DNA of 64,000 nt, taken from NCBI GenBank assembly GCA_041398845.1, contig JAWKTZ010000007.1, positions 1,364,001 through 1,428,000 of the forward strand. The letters are read 5' to 3'. The stretch comes from Fuerstiella sp041398845 (GTDB lineage: Bacteria; Planctomycetota; Planctomycetia; Planctomycetales; Planctomycetaceae). Below the pieces are notes generated by a model, which did no database searches, was not told where the DNA came from, and was given only the letters and a program-made list of their open reading frames with translations. The translations under genes were made by a program, and so were the position numbers. This document shows positions 52,666 through 59,883 of this stretch, one piece after another (position 1 is the first letter of the stretch; each line of letters opens with the position of its first letter).

Positions 52666-53169
52666 ATGGCCACCGCGACCATCGAAAACGACACTTCTCA
52701 GAGTCCGTCGGCGATGGACGAATACTGGAAGACCGGTCGAATTGTCGTCCACACCGTTGGCGGTGACGCTGGCCTGATGCGGCTGGATCTTGATCTGCCG
52801 GGATTCGAATCTGTTGATGACGTCGTCCGCAGAGTCAAACTGGTCATTCCGGGCGAAACGTCACCGCTGAGTCCCACGGATGCGACCGGAAAAAACGGGC
52901 GCTTTGTCATTTCCTTCTTCTCATCCGACATTGCCAACGCAGGACATGTTCCCGCAGAAGCCGTGGTAACGTGGGAACTGCCCGGTCCGATTCATCACCG
53001 AAAAAACTTGATGATTGAATCGGCAGAGCAGGTTCTGAAAACGGACGGAGAGGAAGCGGTTAACATTCCCGGTGGAGACCCCACCGTTGTGTATCCGAAA
53101 ACCGTGCTGTTGATGGTGCTGATGGCTCTGGCCGTGCTGATCGTCGCGGCGCTGTTGAAGGTGATGTAG
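52666..53169 (+). CDS. Tail-anchored protein of unknown function, sigma-54 controlled
   Basis: A 167-residue orphan. Residues 1-140 are soluble, with an acidic beta-containing core (GRIVVHTVGGDAGLMRLDLD, RFVISFFSSDIANAGHVP); residues 145-165 are a C-terminal membrane helix (VLLMVLMALAVLIVAALL). This implies a cytoplasmic domain held at the inner membrane. A strong AGGAG precedes the ATG. An excellent sigma-54 promoter lies 60 bases upstream, and the DUF2254 gene follows after 57 bases, so the pair is likely one operon. No family recognised; the gene probably serves the response controlled by the neighbouring activator. Confidence 0.8.
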   Translation: MATATIENDTSQSPSAMDEYWKTGRIVVHTVGGDAGLMRLDLDLPGFESVDDVVRRVKLVIPGETSPLSPTDATGKNGRFVISFFSSDIANAGHVPAEAVVTWELPGPIHHRKNLMIESAEQVLKTDGEEAVNIPGGDPTVVYPKTVLLMVLMALAVLIVAALLKVM

Positions 53170-53226
53170 GACGTCGGCTGCTGTTACGGAACGGCGGGAC
53201 TCGAAATTCAACAGGACACGAAGTCA

Positions 53227-54567
53227 TTGAAAATCCGGCTGCTGAATCTTTGGGATGACTTTCGCGAAAGCTTCTGGTTTGCGCCGGCGATGTTGAGTCT
53301 GCTGGCCGTTCCTCTGGCCTTTGCCGCTCTCTATGCCGACCACCGCATCACGGCCGCAGATGTTCAGGTCACTCAGTTTGTCCGTGATGCAGCCGCCTCA
53401 CGACAGATACTGTCGTCGGTCTCCGGAGTCGTGATCACTCTGGCCGGCGTCGTCTTTTCAGTCACGCTGGTCGCGATTTCGATGGCGTCGTCGCAGTTCG
53501 GTTCGCGACTGCTGCGCTGCTACATGACCGACAGCGTTGCGGATCGAGTGATCGGTCTTCTGCTGGCAACCAGCCTGTTCTGTTCCATTGTCCTGCAGCA
53601 GGTGCGTGAAGCGACGGCGGAATTCGAAGCGTTTGTGCCGCAGATCTCAACCGCTGCGGCCGCGCTGCTGGGCTTCATCTCTGTGGCATTTCTGATTTAC
53701 TTTGTTCATGACACGGCTCTGAGTATTCAGGCGCCGCGTTTAATTGCTGCCGTTGCGATGGACCTGGACGACGCCGTCGAACGACTGATTCCGAACATCA
53801 GCAGTCAACAGGCGGCGGCCAGCCGCAGAGGAATCAAATCCGTCGATCTGGACTGGCGGCGGCTGGGTTCATTTGCCGTCACTGCGCCTCGCGACGGCTA
53901 TGTCGAAGGGATTGATGTGGAAACTCTGGTGCAGGCGGCTCAGCGAACCAGCACAATTATCGAGGTCATATGCCGCCCCGGTCACTTTGCGTCAACCACA
54001 TCGCCTCTGATGAGCATTTCCATCCAGAACGTCGCCGATGAAGGCCAGTGGCGCGAACCGCTCATTGCAGACATTCACAGCGCCGTCGTGATTGGATCCC
54101 GACGAACGCCCAGACAGGATATTTCGTGTTCCATCATCGAACTGGTGGAAGTCGCAACCCGAGCCCTCTCACCCGGTATTAACAACCCGTTTGCCGCGAT
54201 GAACTGCATCGATCGGCTGGGAGCTACACTGGCCCGAATCGTGAGCCGCGAATTTCCGCCGGACCACCATTTCGACAGCGACGGGCGGCTGCGCTGCGTG
54301 ATGCCGGGCGTCAGTTTTTCCAACCTGCTGAGCGATGCGTTCGCTCAGATCCGTCAATACGGCTGCACCAGCGTGGCGGTGTCGATTCGACTGATTGAGA
54401 CACTCGTGAGAATCCGTGAACAGGCGCATCGCGAAGAGGACATTTCCGCAATCCGACGACAGGCGGAAGCCATCCGGACCGCCTTTCTGGACTCAAAGCC
54501 TGCGGCCGTGGATGTGGACGATTTCAACCGACGGTACGAGCATTTCGAATCGCTGGAGGCTATCTGA
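53227..54567 (+). CDS. DUF2254 family membrane protein
   Basis: A 446-residue integral membrane protein of the DUF2254 family. Helices lie near residues 16-36, 59-83, 108-128 and 137-160, with a long soluble C-terminal region. Signatures include SSQFGSRLLRCYM near 89-101 and AIRALSPGINNPF-like wording (ATRALSPGINNPFAAMNC near 313-330). The family is widespread and uncharacterised. It starts with TTG, preceded by AGGA at a usable distance, since no ATG fits. It probably shares the sigma-54 transcript of the preceding gene. The stop codon TGA, and the last three residues, are supplied by the left end of a family B repeat. Confidence 0.87.
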   Translation: MKIRLLNLWDDFRESFWFAPAMLSLLAVPLAFAALYADHRITAADVQVTQFVRDAAASRQILSSVSGVVITLAGVVFSVTLVAISMASSQFGSRLLRCYMTDSVADRVIGLLLATSLFCSIVLQQVREATAEFEAFVPQISTAAAALLGFISVAFLIYFVHDTALSIQAPRLIAAVAMDLDDAVERLIPNISSQQAAASRRGIKSVDLDWRRLGSFAVTAPRDGYVEGIDVETLVQAAQRTSTIIEVICRPGHFASTTSPLMSISIQNVADEGQWREPLIADIHSAVVIGSRRTPRQDISCSIIELVEVATRALSPGINNPFAAMNCIDRLGATLARIVSREFPPDHHFDSDGRLRCVMPGVSFSNLLSDAFAQIRQYGCTSVAVSIRLIETLVRIREQAHREEDISAIRRQAEAIRTAFLDSKPAAVDVDDFNRRYEHFESLEAI

Positions 54568-54656
54568 AAAAGGAGTCTGACCCTGTCCGGGCAGCCGGAT
54601 TGACTGAAATTTTTGCCGCCCTCCAGAGGGTCAGACCCCTTTTTCAGATAGCCTCT
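54555..54656. repeat. Palindromic repeat, family B, copy 3
   Basis: Left arm from 54555 (GGAGGCTATCTGAAAAAGGA) pairs with the right arm ending at 54656, over about 33 bases with three mismatches; the spacer again carries CCGGGCAGCC. It overlaps the last codons and stop of the DUF2254 gene and ends ten bases before a sigma-54 promoter. Confidence 0.93.
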
Positions 54657-54665
54657 ATGACGCTC

Positions 54666-54680
54666 TGGCATGCGACTTGC
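54666..54680 (+). promoter_or_regulatory. Sigma-54 promoter (-24/-12), upstream of a soluble orphan
   Basis: TGGCATGCGACTTGC matches TGGCACR-N4-TTGC except for T in place of the second C, with correct GG-N10-GC spacing. Transcription should begin near 54692, 19 bases before the ATG at 54711, which has AAAGGGA as Shine-Dalgarno. It is the second such site in 2.1 kb. Confidence 0.82.
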
Positions 54681-54710
54681 ATACTCTGTCTTCAGAAAGG
54701 GAACTATTCC

Positions 54711-55100
54711 ATGTCGACGACCCACACATCCGCAACGACATTTTTTGTCATCGCGAAACAGGACACTCGAGATCTGGTGACGACAGCCTTTGACGCCGGT
54801 CGAAATGCCGACAGCAACGCGGTTCTGGTGTTTTCCACCGAAACGAAAGCTCAGGCGTATCTGCAGAATGCGGAATGGCTGCAGTCGGAAACCGTCGCCG
54901 AACTTCAGTCGGTGGATTTCATCCGCTGGCTGCTGGACTGCCGCGACAACGGAGTCACTCTGGCCGCTGTTGATCCGGACCGTATCCAGCAACAGGACGG
55001 AATCCGGCAGACTGTGATCAGCATCGATAACCTGTTTGCATCGCTGGAGCCCGCGATTGTCGCGGCTCTGAACGCAACTGATTACGAAGGCACGCCATAG
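54711..55100 (+). CDS. Small soluble orphan protein, sigma-54 controlled
   Basis: A 129-residue cytoplasmic protein of mixed alpha/beta prediction without signal or membrane helix. Segments ATTFFVIAKQDTRDLVTTAF, AVLVFSTETKAQAYLQNAEW and VDFIRWLLDCRDNGVTLAAV give an alternating pattern loosely like SseB-type or Rossmann-like domains, but I assign no family. AAAGGGA before the ATG and a sigma-54 promoter 31-45 bases upstream make the gene and its regulation convincing. The TAG stop codon starts a family C repeat. The PRC-barrel gene follows after about 190 bases. Confidence 0.75.
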   Translation: MSTTHTSATTFFVIAKQDTRDLVTTAFDAGRNADSNAVLVFSTETKAQAYLQNAEWLQSETVAELQSVDFIRWLLDCRDNGVTLAAVDPDRIQQQDGIRQTVISIDNLFASLEPAIVAALNATDYEGTP

Positions 55101-55207
55101 GAACGACCAATCATTGACTGGCCCACCTCGTAGTGGGATTCGCCAGAATTCCCTTCTCACAGGATTTCCGGCGAAATCCACTACGCCATCTGCTGATGAA
55201 GCGTTCC
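55098..55207 (+). repeat. MITE-like repeat, family C, copy 2
   Basis: Starts TAGGAACGACCAATCATTGA and ends GATGAAGCGTTCC, the reverse complement of the element at 12741-12855 with a few changes. The interior GTAGTGGGATTCGCCAG pairs with a stretch ending CCACTAC. The first three bases are the stop codon of the preceding gene. Confidence 0.9.
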
Positions 55208-55232
55208 CTGGCACGCCTTGAGGCAATTTGAA

Positions 55233-55259
55233 GAGGGGCTGTCCCGCAGACAGCCTCTC
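55233..55259. repeat. Short hairpin with a family B edge
   Basis: GAGGGGCTGTC (55233-55243) and GACAGCCTCTC (55249-55259) pair at ten of eleven positions around five bases. The arm matches the AGAGGCTGTC edge of the family B fragment at 22703. It lies 35 bases before the PRC-barrel gene. Confidence 0.75.
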
Positions 55260-55293
55260 CACCCATGCTCACATTTTAGAAGGAGTCCTGACC

Positions 55294-56136
55294 ATGCTGC
55301 GACTCACAATGACATGCCTGGCCGTAGTCCTCGCGGCGAACGCAGGCCATGCGGACGACAAAGACACCACCGCCACCACAATCCGGTTCGAACAGGTCGT
55401 GCCGGCGAAGTCAGTCATCAATCATCGAGTTGAAGATTCTCATGGCGTGCTGGTGGGGACGGTTGCCGACATCGTGCTCGACCGTCAATACGGTCGCGTT
55501 GCCTTCTTTGCGATTACCAGCCGACGCTCCGGAAACACAGTGGCCAGCAACTACTTTATCGCTCCGGGCGCAGTTGATCTGTGGACGGCAGATGGTCGTC
55601 TGCGACTGAAGATTCCCTTTGAGAAGGTGGAACATGTCGGCGACATCGTCAAGCCGGTGCCCATGACCTATCTGGATCCTGCGGCTCTGAAGCAGCTTTA
55701 TCACGAACATGGAGCGGAACCGTACTGGCAGCAGGATAAGAAAAACAGTTCCAACACACTCTACCTTGTGACAACCGATGAACTGGACGGACGCATCATC
55801 CGCGACGCCGACTGGAATAAGCTGGCTCGAGTGGAAGAAGTGCTGCTGTGTCCGCAGGACGGCTGGAAGGTTGCCTATCTGGCACTCGACGAACTGCGTG
55901 GTCACGACCGCGACGATCTGCGGATTGCGGTTCCCATGGGAGCCTTTGCACGCAAAACGCTGTCGCCAACATGGCTGCTGGACGTTCCTCTGGAGGCGGA
56001 ACTTCTGAAGAAGACATTTGAACCTGATGACTGGCCGAAGGAAATTGATCGCGGCTGGATTGAGTTCACACATGTAAAGTACGGTACCAGCTCGCTCGGA
56101 GGACTGGTGGATCTCCAGGATGAAGAGGGAAGTTAA
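55294..56136 (+). CDS. Exported PRC-barrel domain protein
   Basis: About 280 residues with a signal peptide (MTCLAVVLAANAGHA). Two PRC-barrel-like segments are visible. One at about 35-115 reads KSVINHRVEDSHGVLVGTVA and IVLDRQYGRVAFFAITS; a second at about 165-240 reads LDGRIIRDADWNKLARVEEV and KVAYLALDELRGHDRDDLRI. Periplasmic PRC-barrel proteins are often found with stress channels and BON-domain proteins, as here. AAGGAG before the ATG fixes the start. The promoter is not clear: TGGCACG at 55209 matches only half of a sigma-54 site. The TAA stop codon forms the start of a truncated family C repeat. Confidence 0.82.
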   Translation: MLRLTMTCLAVVLAANAGHADDKDTTATTIRFEQVVPAKSVINHRVEDSHGVLVGTVADIVLDRQYGRVAFFAITSRRSGNTVASNYFIAPGAVDLWTADGRLRLKIPFEKVEHVGDIVKPVPMTYLDPAALKQLYHEHGAEPYWQQDKKNSSNTLYLVTTDELDGRIIRDADWNKLARVEEVLLCPQDGWKVAYLALDELRGHDRDDLRIAVPMGAFARKTLSPTWLLDVPLEAELLKKTFEPDDWPKEIDRGWIEFTHVKYGTSSLGGLVDLQDEEGS

Positions 56137-56193
56137 GGAACGACCAATCATCGACTGACGCACCTCGGAGTGGGATTCGCCGGAATTCCCTTC
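56133..56193 (+). repeat. MITE-like repeat, family C, copy 3 (truncated)
   Basis: TTAAGGAACGACCAATCATC and the following CACCTCGGAGTGGGATTCGC match the left part of the copy at 55098, but the right half is missing after AATTCCCTTCTT. It carries the stop of the PRC-barrel gene and ends just before the MscS gene. Confidence 0.85.
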
Positions 56194-56215
56194 TTAATTG
56201 TCTGAAATTCCTGCC

Positions 56216-57685
56216 ATGCGCCATCGGCACGCAGAACTTCGAAGCGCCCTGATGTCGGCGATTGTGCTGGTGATCGTTGTCCTGATGGCGACGTCGGCAT
56301 CCGGCCAGGATTCATCTCCGGCGACCGCCGCAGATGCTGACGATGCCGCCACCAGTCCCGACTCCACTCCGGAAACTCCCCGGGAAGTCAATGTGACGAG
56401 TGTTGCGCAGGATGATGAAATTGTCGAGCGTCTGGAAGAGATCCTGACGTCGACGGAATGGTTCGCCGACGAAGAGGTCGACGTCCGCAATGGCGTTGCC
56501 TTTCTGCGGGGGACAACGACGGATGAACGATTCCGGGAATGGGCGGGGACGCTCGCGGGGAAAACGGAAGACGTCGTGGCAGTTGTCAACCGCATCAAAG
56601 TTCGCGAACCACCGATTTTCGACCTGACACCGGCATGGATGGAGATCAAGGACCTGGGTCGTGGCGCGATCCGCACTCTGCCGCTGCTGGGCATTTCGCT
56701 GGTCCTGTTGTTACTCACCTGGTTCGCGGCCAGTGCTCTGCAGTCAATCGGCGACTCCACGTTTCTGAAACGCATCCAGACGAAACTCCTCCGGGAAGTC
56801 ACGAGGAAGGCTGTTGTCATTCCTGTGCTACTGCTGGGGCTGTTCCTGGTCCTGCGCATCACCGGGTTAACTCAACTGGCTCTGACCTTGCTTGGCGGCA
56901 CCGGTCTGTTCGGACTGGTTGTCGGGATTGCGTTCCGGGATATCGCAGAGAATTTTCTGTCAAGCATTCTGCTCAGTATGCAGAATCCGTTTCGTTACGG
57001 TGATCTGATTGAAGTCGACGGAAAGCTGGGCTTTGTTCAGCGAGTCAACACACGCGGAACGTTGCTGATGACGATGGACGGCAACCATGTGCAGATCCCC
57101 AATTCAACGATCTACAAGGGAACGATCGTCAACTTCACTTCCAATCCCAATCGTCGCTTTTCGTTTGTGATCGGGATCGGTTACGACACCGCGCCAACGG
57201 AAGCTCAGGAAACCGCGCTGCGAGTTCTTGATGAACATCCGGCGGTGCTGGATGACCCGGAACCTCAGGTCCTGGTCGAATCCCTGGGGTCCTCAACGGT
57301 GAATCTGACCATCTATGCATGGGTCGACGCGTCTCAGCACAGTTGGATCAAGGTGCAGTCGTCCGTGATGCGGCTTGTCCTGAAGGCCGCAGAAGACGCT
57401 GGATTTTCAATGCCCGACGACCAGCGGGAAATTGTGTTTCCGGCTGGCGTCCCCGTTCAGATGCTGTCAACGGACGACACCCCAGCGACTTCTCAGGTCA
57501 ACAAACCGGAACCCACGCAGTCAACTCGGTCTGAAGTTGTCTCCAACAAAGCAGAAGGTGATTTTCGCAGCGAAGCGGCCGAACTCCAGCAACAGGCCCG
57601 CCAGTCTCGCGACCCCGAAGAAGGCGAAGCCGACCTGCTCGACGGTCATCAGACCACGGCACCAGGTCCCGCCGGTCGACGCTGA
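56216..57685 (+). CDS. MscS-type mechanosensitive channel with N-terminal BON domain
   Basis: About 489 residues. Signal-like hydrophobic segment near 13-30, then a BON domain near 65-130 (DEIVERLEEILTSTEWFADE, GVAFLRGTTTDERF), two or three helices near 155-250, and the MscS pore helix and beta domain: GGTGLFGLVVGIAFRDIAEN near 222-241, then MQNPFRYGDLIEVDG and VQIPNSTIYKGTIVNF. The tail is polar and rich in Gln and Ser. Such channels relieve osmotic stress; the BON domain probably contacts the envelope. The ATG at 56216 is one of several possible starts and has a weak Shine-Dalgarno. It closes the stress block. Confidence 0.88.
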   Translation: MRHRHAELRSALMSAIVLVIVVLMATSASGQDSSPATAADADDAATSPDSTPETPREVNVTSVAQDDEIVERLEEILTSTEWFADEEVDVRNGVAFLRGTTTDERFREWAGTLAGKTEDVVAVVNRIKVREPPIFDLTPAWMEIKDLGRGAIRTLPLLGISLVLLLLTWFAASALQSIGDSTFLKRIQTKLLREVTRKAVVIPVLLLGLFLVLRITGLTQLALTLLGGTGLFGLVVGIAFRDIAENFLSSILLSMQNPFRYGDLIEVDGKLGFVQRVNTRGTLLMTMDGNHVQIPNSTIYKGTIVNFTSNPNRRFSFVIGIGYDTAPTEAQETALRVLDEHPAVLDDPEPQVLVESLGSSTVNLTIYAWVDASQHSWIKVQSSVMRLVLKAAEDAGFSMPDDQREIVFPAGVPVQMLSTDDTPATSQVNKPEPTQSTRSEVVSNKAEGDFRSEAAELQQQARQSRDPEEGEADLLDGHQTTAPGPAGRR

Positions 57686-58054
57686 CGGTGGCTTTCACCA
57701 ATGGGACAGGAGCTTCAGGGCGTTCCTGCCCACCAAGCCATGGGGCCTCGTGGGAGAGAAAAAATTGAGACGGTCAAATCCTGCCCCGCCTGGAGATCTG
57801 ACCGTAGCGAAAACCCGCAGTTTCGGGAAGACCAATCCGGGGGATGCAGAATTCGCCGGTTTATGCGAATGTTTGAACGAAACGGGCCGCATGGCCGACG
57901 AAATTCGAGAGGGATTGCAGTGCACCGATCTTGACCTGCTGTTCCTGGTGTGAGACATTCCCAGCCGCTTCGGCGATCCCTTCCTTCGAAACAACCCAAT
58001 TGCACCTTCCGACCCCACGGATTCGGGGTCGAGACCGGCAAAGGAGTGCCCCCC
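57686..58054. other. Intergenic region before the OmpH-like gene
   Basis: About 370 bases, no supported gene despite long open frames on both strands caused by GC bias. The AAGGAG Shine-Dalgarno for the OmpH-like gene is at about 58042. No repeat family member was found. Confidence 0.5.
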
Positions 58055-58726
58055 GTGAAAAAGTCCCTTCTGACGTTGCTTGCCCTTGCGGCCATGCTGA
58101 CCGCAAATGCTGTGCAGGCTCAACCAAATGCCTCAACGACCGGACACCGCATTGGTCTGATCGACATGGCTCACGTCTTCCAGAACTACAAGAAGTTCGA
58201 AGGACTGCGCAGTGCTCTGCAGGCCGAAATCGAACAAAGCGATGCCGAAGCCAAGCAGATGGTGGAGCGTCTGCAGAAGATGCAGGAAGAAATGAAGAAG
58301 TTCGATTCCGGCGGTCCTCAGTTTGAACAGGCCGAACGAGCGATTCTGGATCAGAAGGGCGAATTCGATTCGTTCCGCGCTGCGACTCAGCGCAAGCTGG
58401 CACGGCGCGAATCTGAGATGTTCAAGATTGTCTACACCGACGTCACAGCGGCTGTCAAGCTGTATGCGGAGTACGCGAAGTATGATCACGTGATGCGATT
58501 CAACCGCAAGGGGATCGATGATACCACGAATCCTCAGGAAGCCGTGCAGACGATGAACAAGACCTTCATCTACTGGAACGCCAGCAACGACATCACCGAC
58601 AAGGTGCTGGGTTATCTGAACGATTCGTATGCCAAATCATCCGGAGCAGCTCCGGCTCCGGCACCCGGCGGTCAGAATGCCATTCGCCCGGTGTCTCGGA
58701 CCACTGACAATGGCAGCCGAAACTGA
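58055..58726 (+). CDS. OmpH/Skp family periplasmic chaperone-like protein
   Basis: About 223 residues. It starts at GTG with AAGGAG nine bases upstream, which gives a proper signal peptide (MKKSLLTLLALAAMLTANAVQA). The mature part begins with an OmpH-type strand (IGLIDMAHVFQNYKKFEGL) and then a long coiled-coil helix with many Glu, Gln and Lys (about residues 45-135), then a C-terminal strand region. Skp-type proteins hold unfolded outer-membrane proteins. It precedes lpxC and lpxA, an arrangement also seen in other Gram-negative bacteria, where skp lies next to lpxD and lpxA. Confidence 0.85.
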   Translation: MKKSLLTLLALAAMLTANAVQAQPNASTTGHRIGLIDMAHVFQNYKKFEGLRSALQAEIEQSDAEAKQMVERLQKMQEEMKKFDSGGPQFEQAERAILDQKGEFDSFRAATQRKLARRESEMFKIVYTDVTAAVKLYAEYAKYDHVMRFNRKGIDDTTNPQEAVQTMNKTFIYWNASNDITDKVLGYLNDSYAKSSGAAPAPAPGGQNAIRPVSRTTDNGSRN

Positions 58727-58879
58727 TCCTCCGCTGTGACAGGAACCATTGAGCTCGTCAGCAGTTGATCGGCGACGAACTCAGCGGCTCCGTTTGTGGA
58801 CAGGAAATTTCCGGCAGTGACTTTTGCAATGAGCGAAGTCACCTGCCGGTTTTGCTGTGGAAGTGAAAGAGAAAACACC

Positions 58880-59803
58880 GTGACCCGCATCGCGTTTCCA
58901 GAACATCTGACCTGTGAACGAGTCGCCCGTCCTCAGCAGACGCTGGCTCGTCCTGCGGTCTTCCAGGGCCGCAGCCTGTTTCACGGCTTCGACGTGACCG
59001 CAACCATTCTTCCGGCCGACAGCAGCACCGGAATTGTGTTTCGGCGAACGGACCTGTCCGACGTTCCCGACATTCCCGCCACCGTGGAATCATTGACAAA
59101 GGTACCCCGGCGGACAGCTCTCGCGTCATGCAAAGAAGCGGTCGTGGAAACCGTCGAACATCTGATGGCAGCTCTGGCGGGGCTGCAGATCGACAACTGT
59201 GTTGTGGAAATTGATGCACCGGAACTTCCGTCATACGATGGTTCCTGTCGAGACTTCTGTGACGGCATCCTGCAGGCGGGAATCGTGCAGCAGGATGAAC
59301 GAGCGTCGCTGGTCAGAATCTCCGCTCCTGCGCAGGTGCGAGCCGACGATGGACGCCAGTCACTGCTGATTCGTCCCTATGCGTTTTCCTGTGCAGCGAT
59401 TACCTATCAACTGCACTATGGCAGCCGGTCACCATTGGAAGCGCAGACGTTTTCAGCGGAGCTGTCACCCGAATATTTTTACGAACACATCTCCGCTGCT
59501 CGCACATTTGTACTTGAATCGGAAATCGCCGCGCTGAAGAAACTTGGCTATGGCCGGCATCTGACTGCCAAAGACATCGTTGTCGTGGACGACGACGGCA
59601 CTCACCGAAACAGTCTGCGCTGGCCCGACGAGGCCGCTCGACACAAGCTGCTGGACTGTCTTGGAGATCTGGCCCTGTGTGGAAGCGGATTTGCTGGTCA
59701 TGTCACGGCGTGCCGCAGCGGTCATCACTTGAATCAGGAACTGGCCGGACTGTTGTTTTCTCTGAAACAGAAATCCCTTGACGAGAATCGTCAGGCGGCC
59801 TGA
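58880..59803 (+). CDS. lpxC: UDP-3-O-acyl-N-acetylglucosamine deacetylase
   Basis: Zinc enzyme of lipid A synthesis, about 307 residues, deacetylating UDP-3-O-acyl-GlcNAc. Seen are the zinc histidine in TVEHLMAALAG near residue 94, LPSYDGSCRDFCD near 115-127, ISAARTFVLESEIA near 203, and the second zinc site with DEAARHKLLDCLGDLAL near 246-262. SGHHLNQELA near 279-288 contains the catalytic His. The best start is GTG at 58880 with a weak AAGAGAA upstream; the frame is open to 58796, and an ATG at 58829 is an alternative. It lies between the OmpH-like and lpxA genes. Presence of LpxC and LpxA argues for an LPS-type outer membrane. Confidence 0.93.
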   Translation: MTRIAFPEHLTCERVARPQQTLARPAVFQGRSLFHGFDVTATILPADSSTGIVFRRTDLSDVPDIPATVESLTKVPRRTALASCKEAVVETVEHLMAALAGLQIDNCVVEIDAPELPSYDGSCRDFCDGILQAGIVQQDERASLVRISAPAQVRADDGRQSLLIRPYAFSCAAITYQLHYGSRSPLEAQTFSAELSPEYFYEHISAARTFVLESEIAALKKLGYGRHLTAKDIVVVDDDGTHRNSLRWPDEAARHKLLDCLGDLALCGSGFAGHVTACRSGHHLNQELAGLLFSLKQKSLDENRQAA

Positions 59804-59883
59804 GATCTGCCGAAGTTCCTCTTCAGGAACTTCACTGTACATACGTTCAATACGGTTCACAGACTTCGATCAGGACAATCATC

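Noticed and set aside
55209..55223. Sigma-54-like sequence before the PRC-barrel gene
   Set aside because: TGGCACG is present but the -12 element reads GAGG instead of TTGC, so the essential GC is lost at the right spacing.
9293..56193. CRISPR array as an explanation for the repeated palindromes
   Set aside because: Copies are scattered kilobases apart, differ in family and lack regularly spaced unique spacers; no cas genes.
57695..58123. Minus-strand frame between the MscS and OmpH-like genes
   Set aside because: Runs into the OmpH-like signal peptide region and has no family likeness or Shine-Dalgarno.
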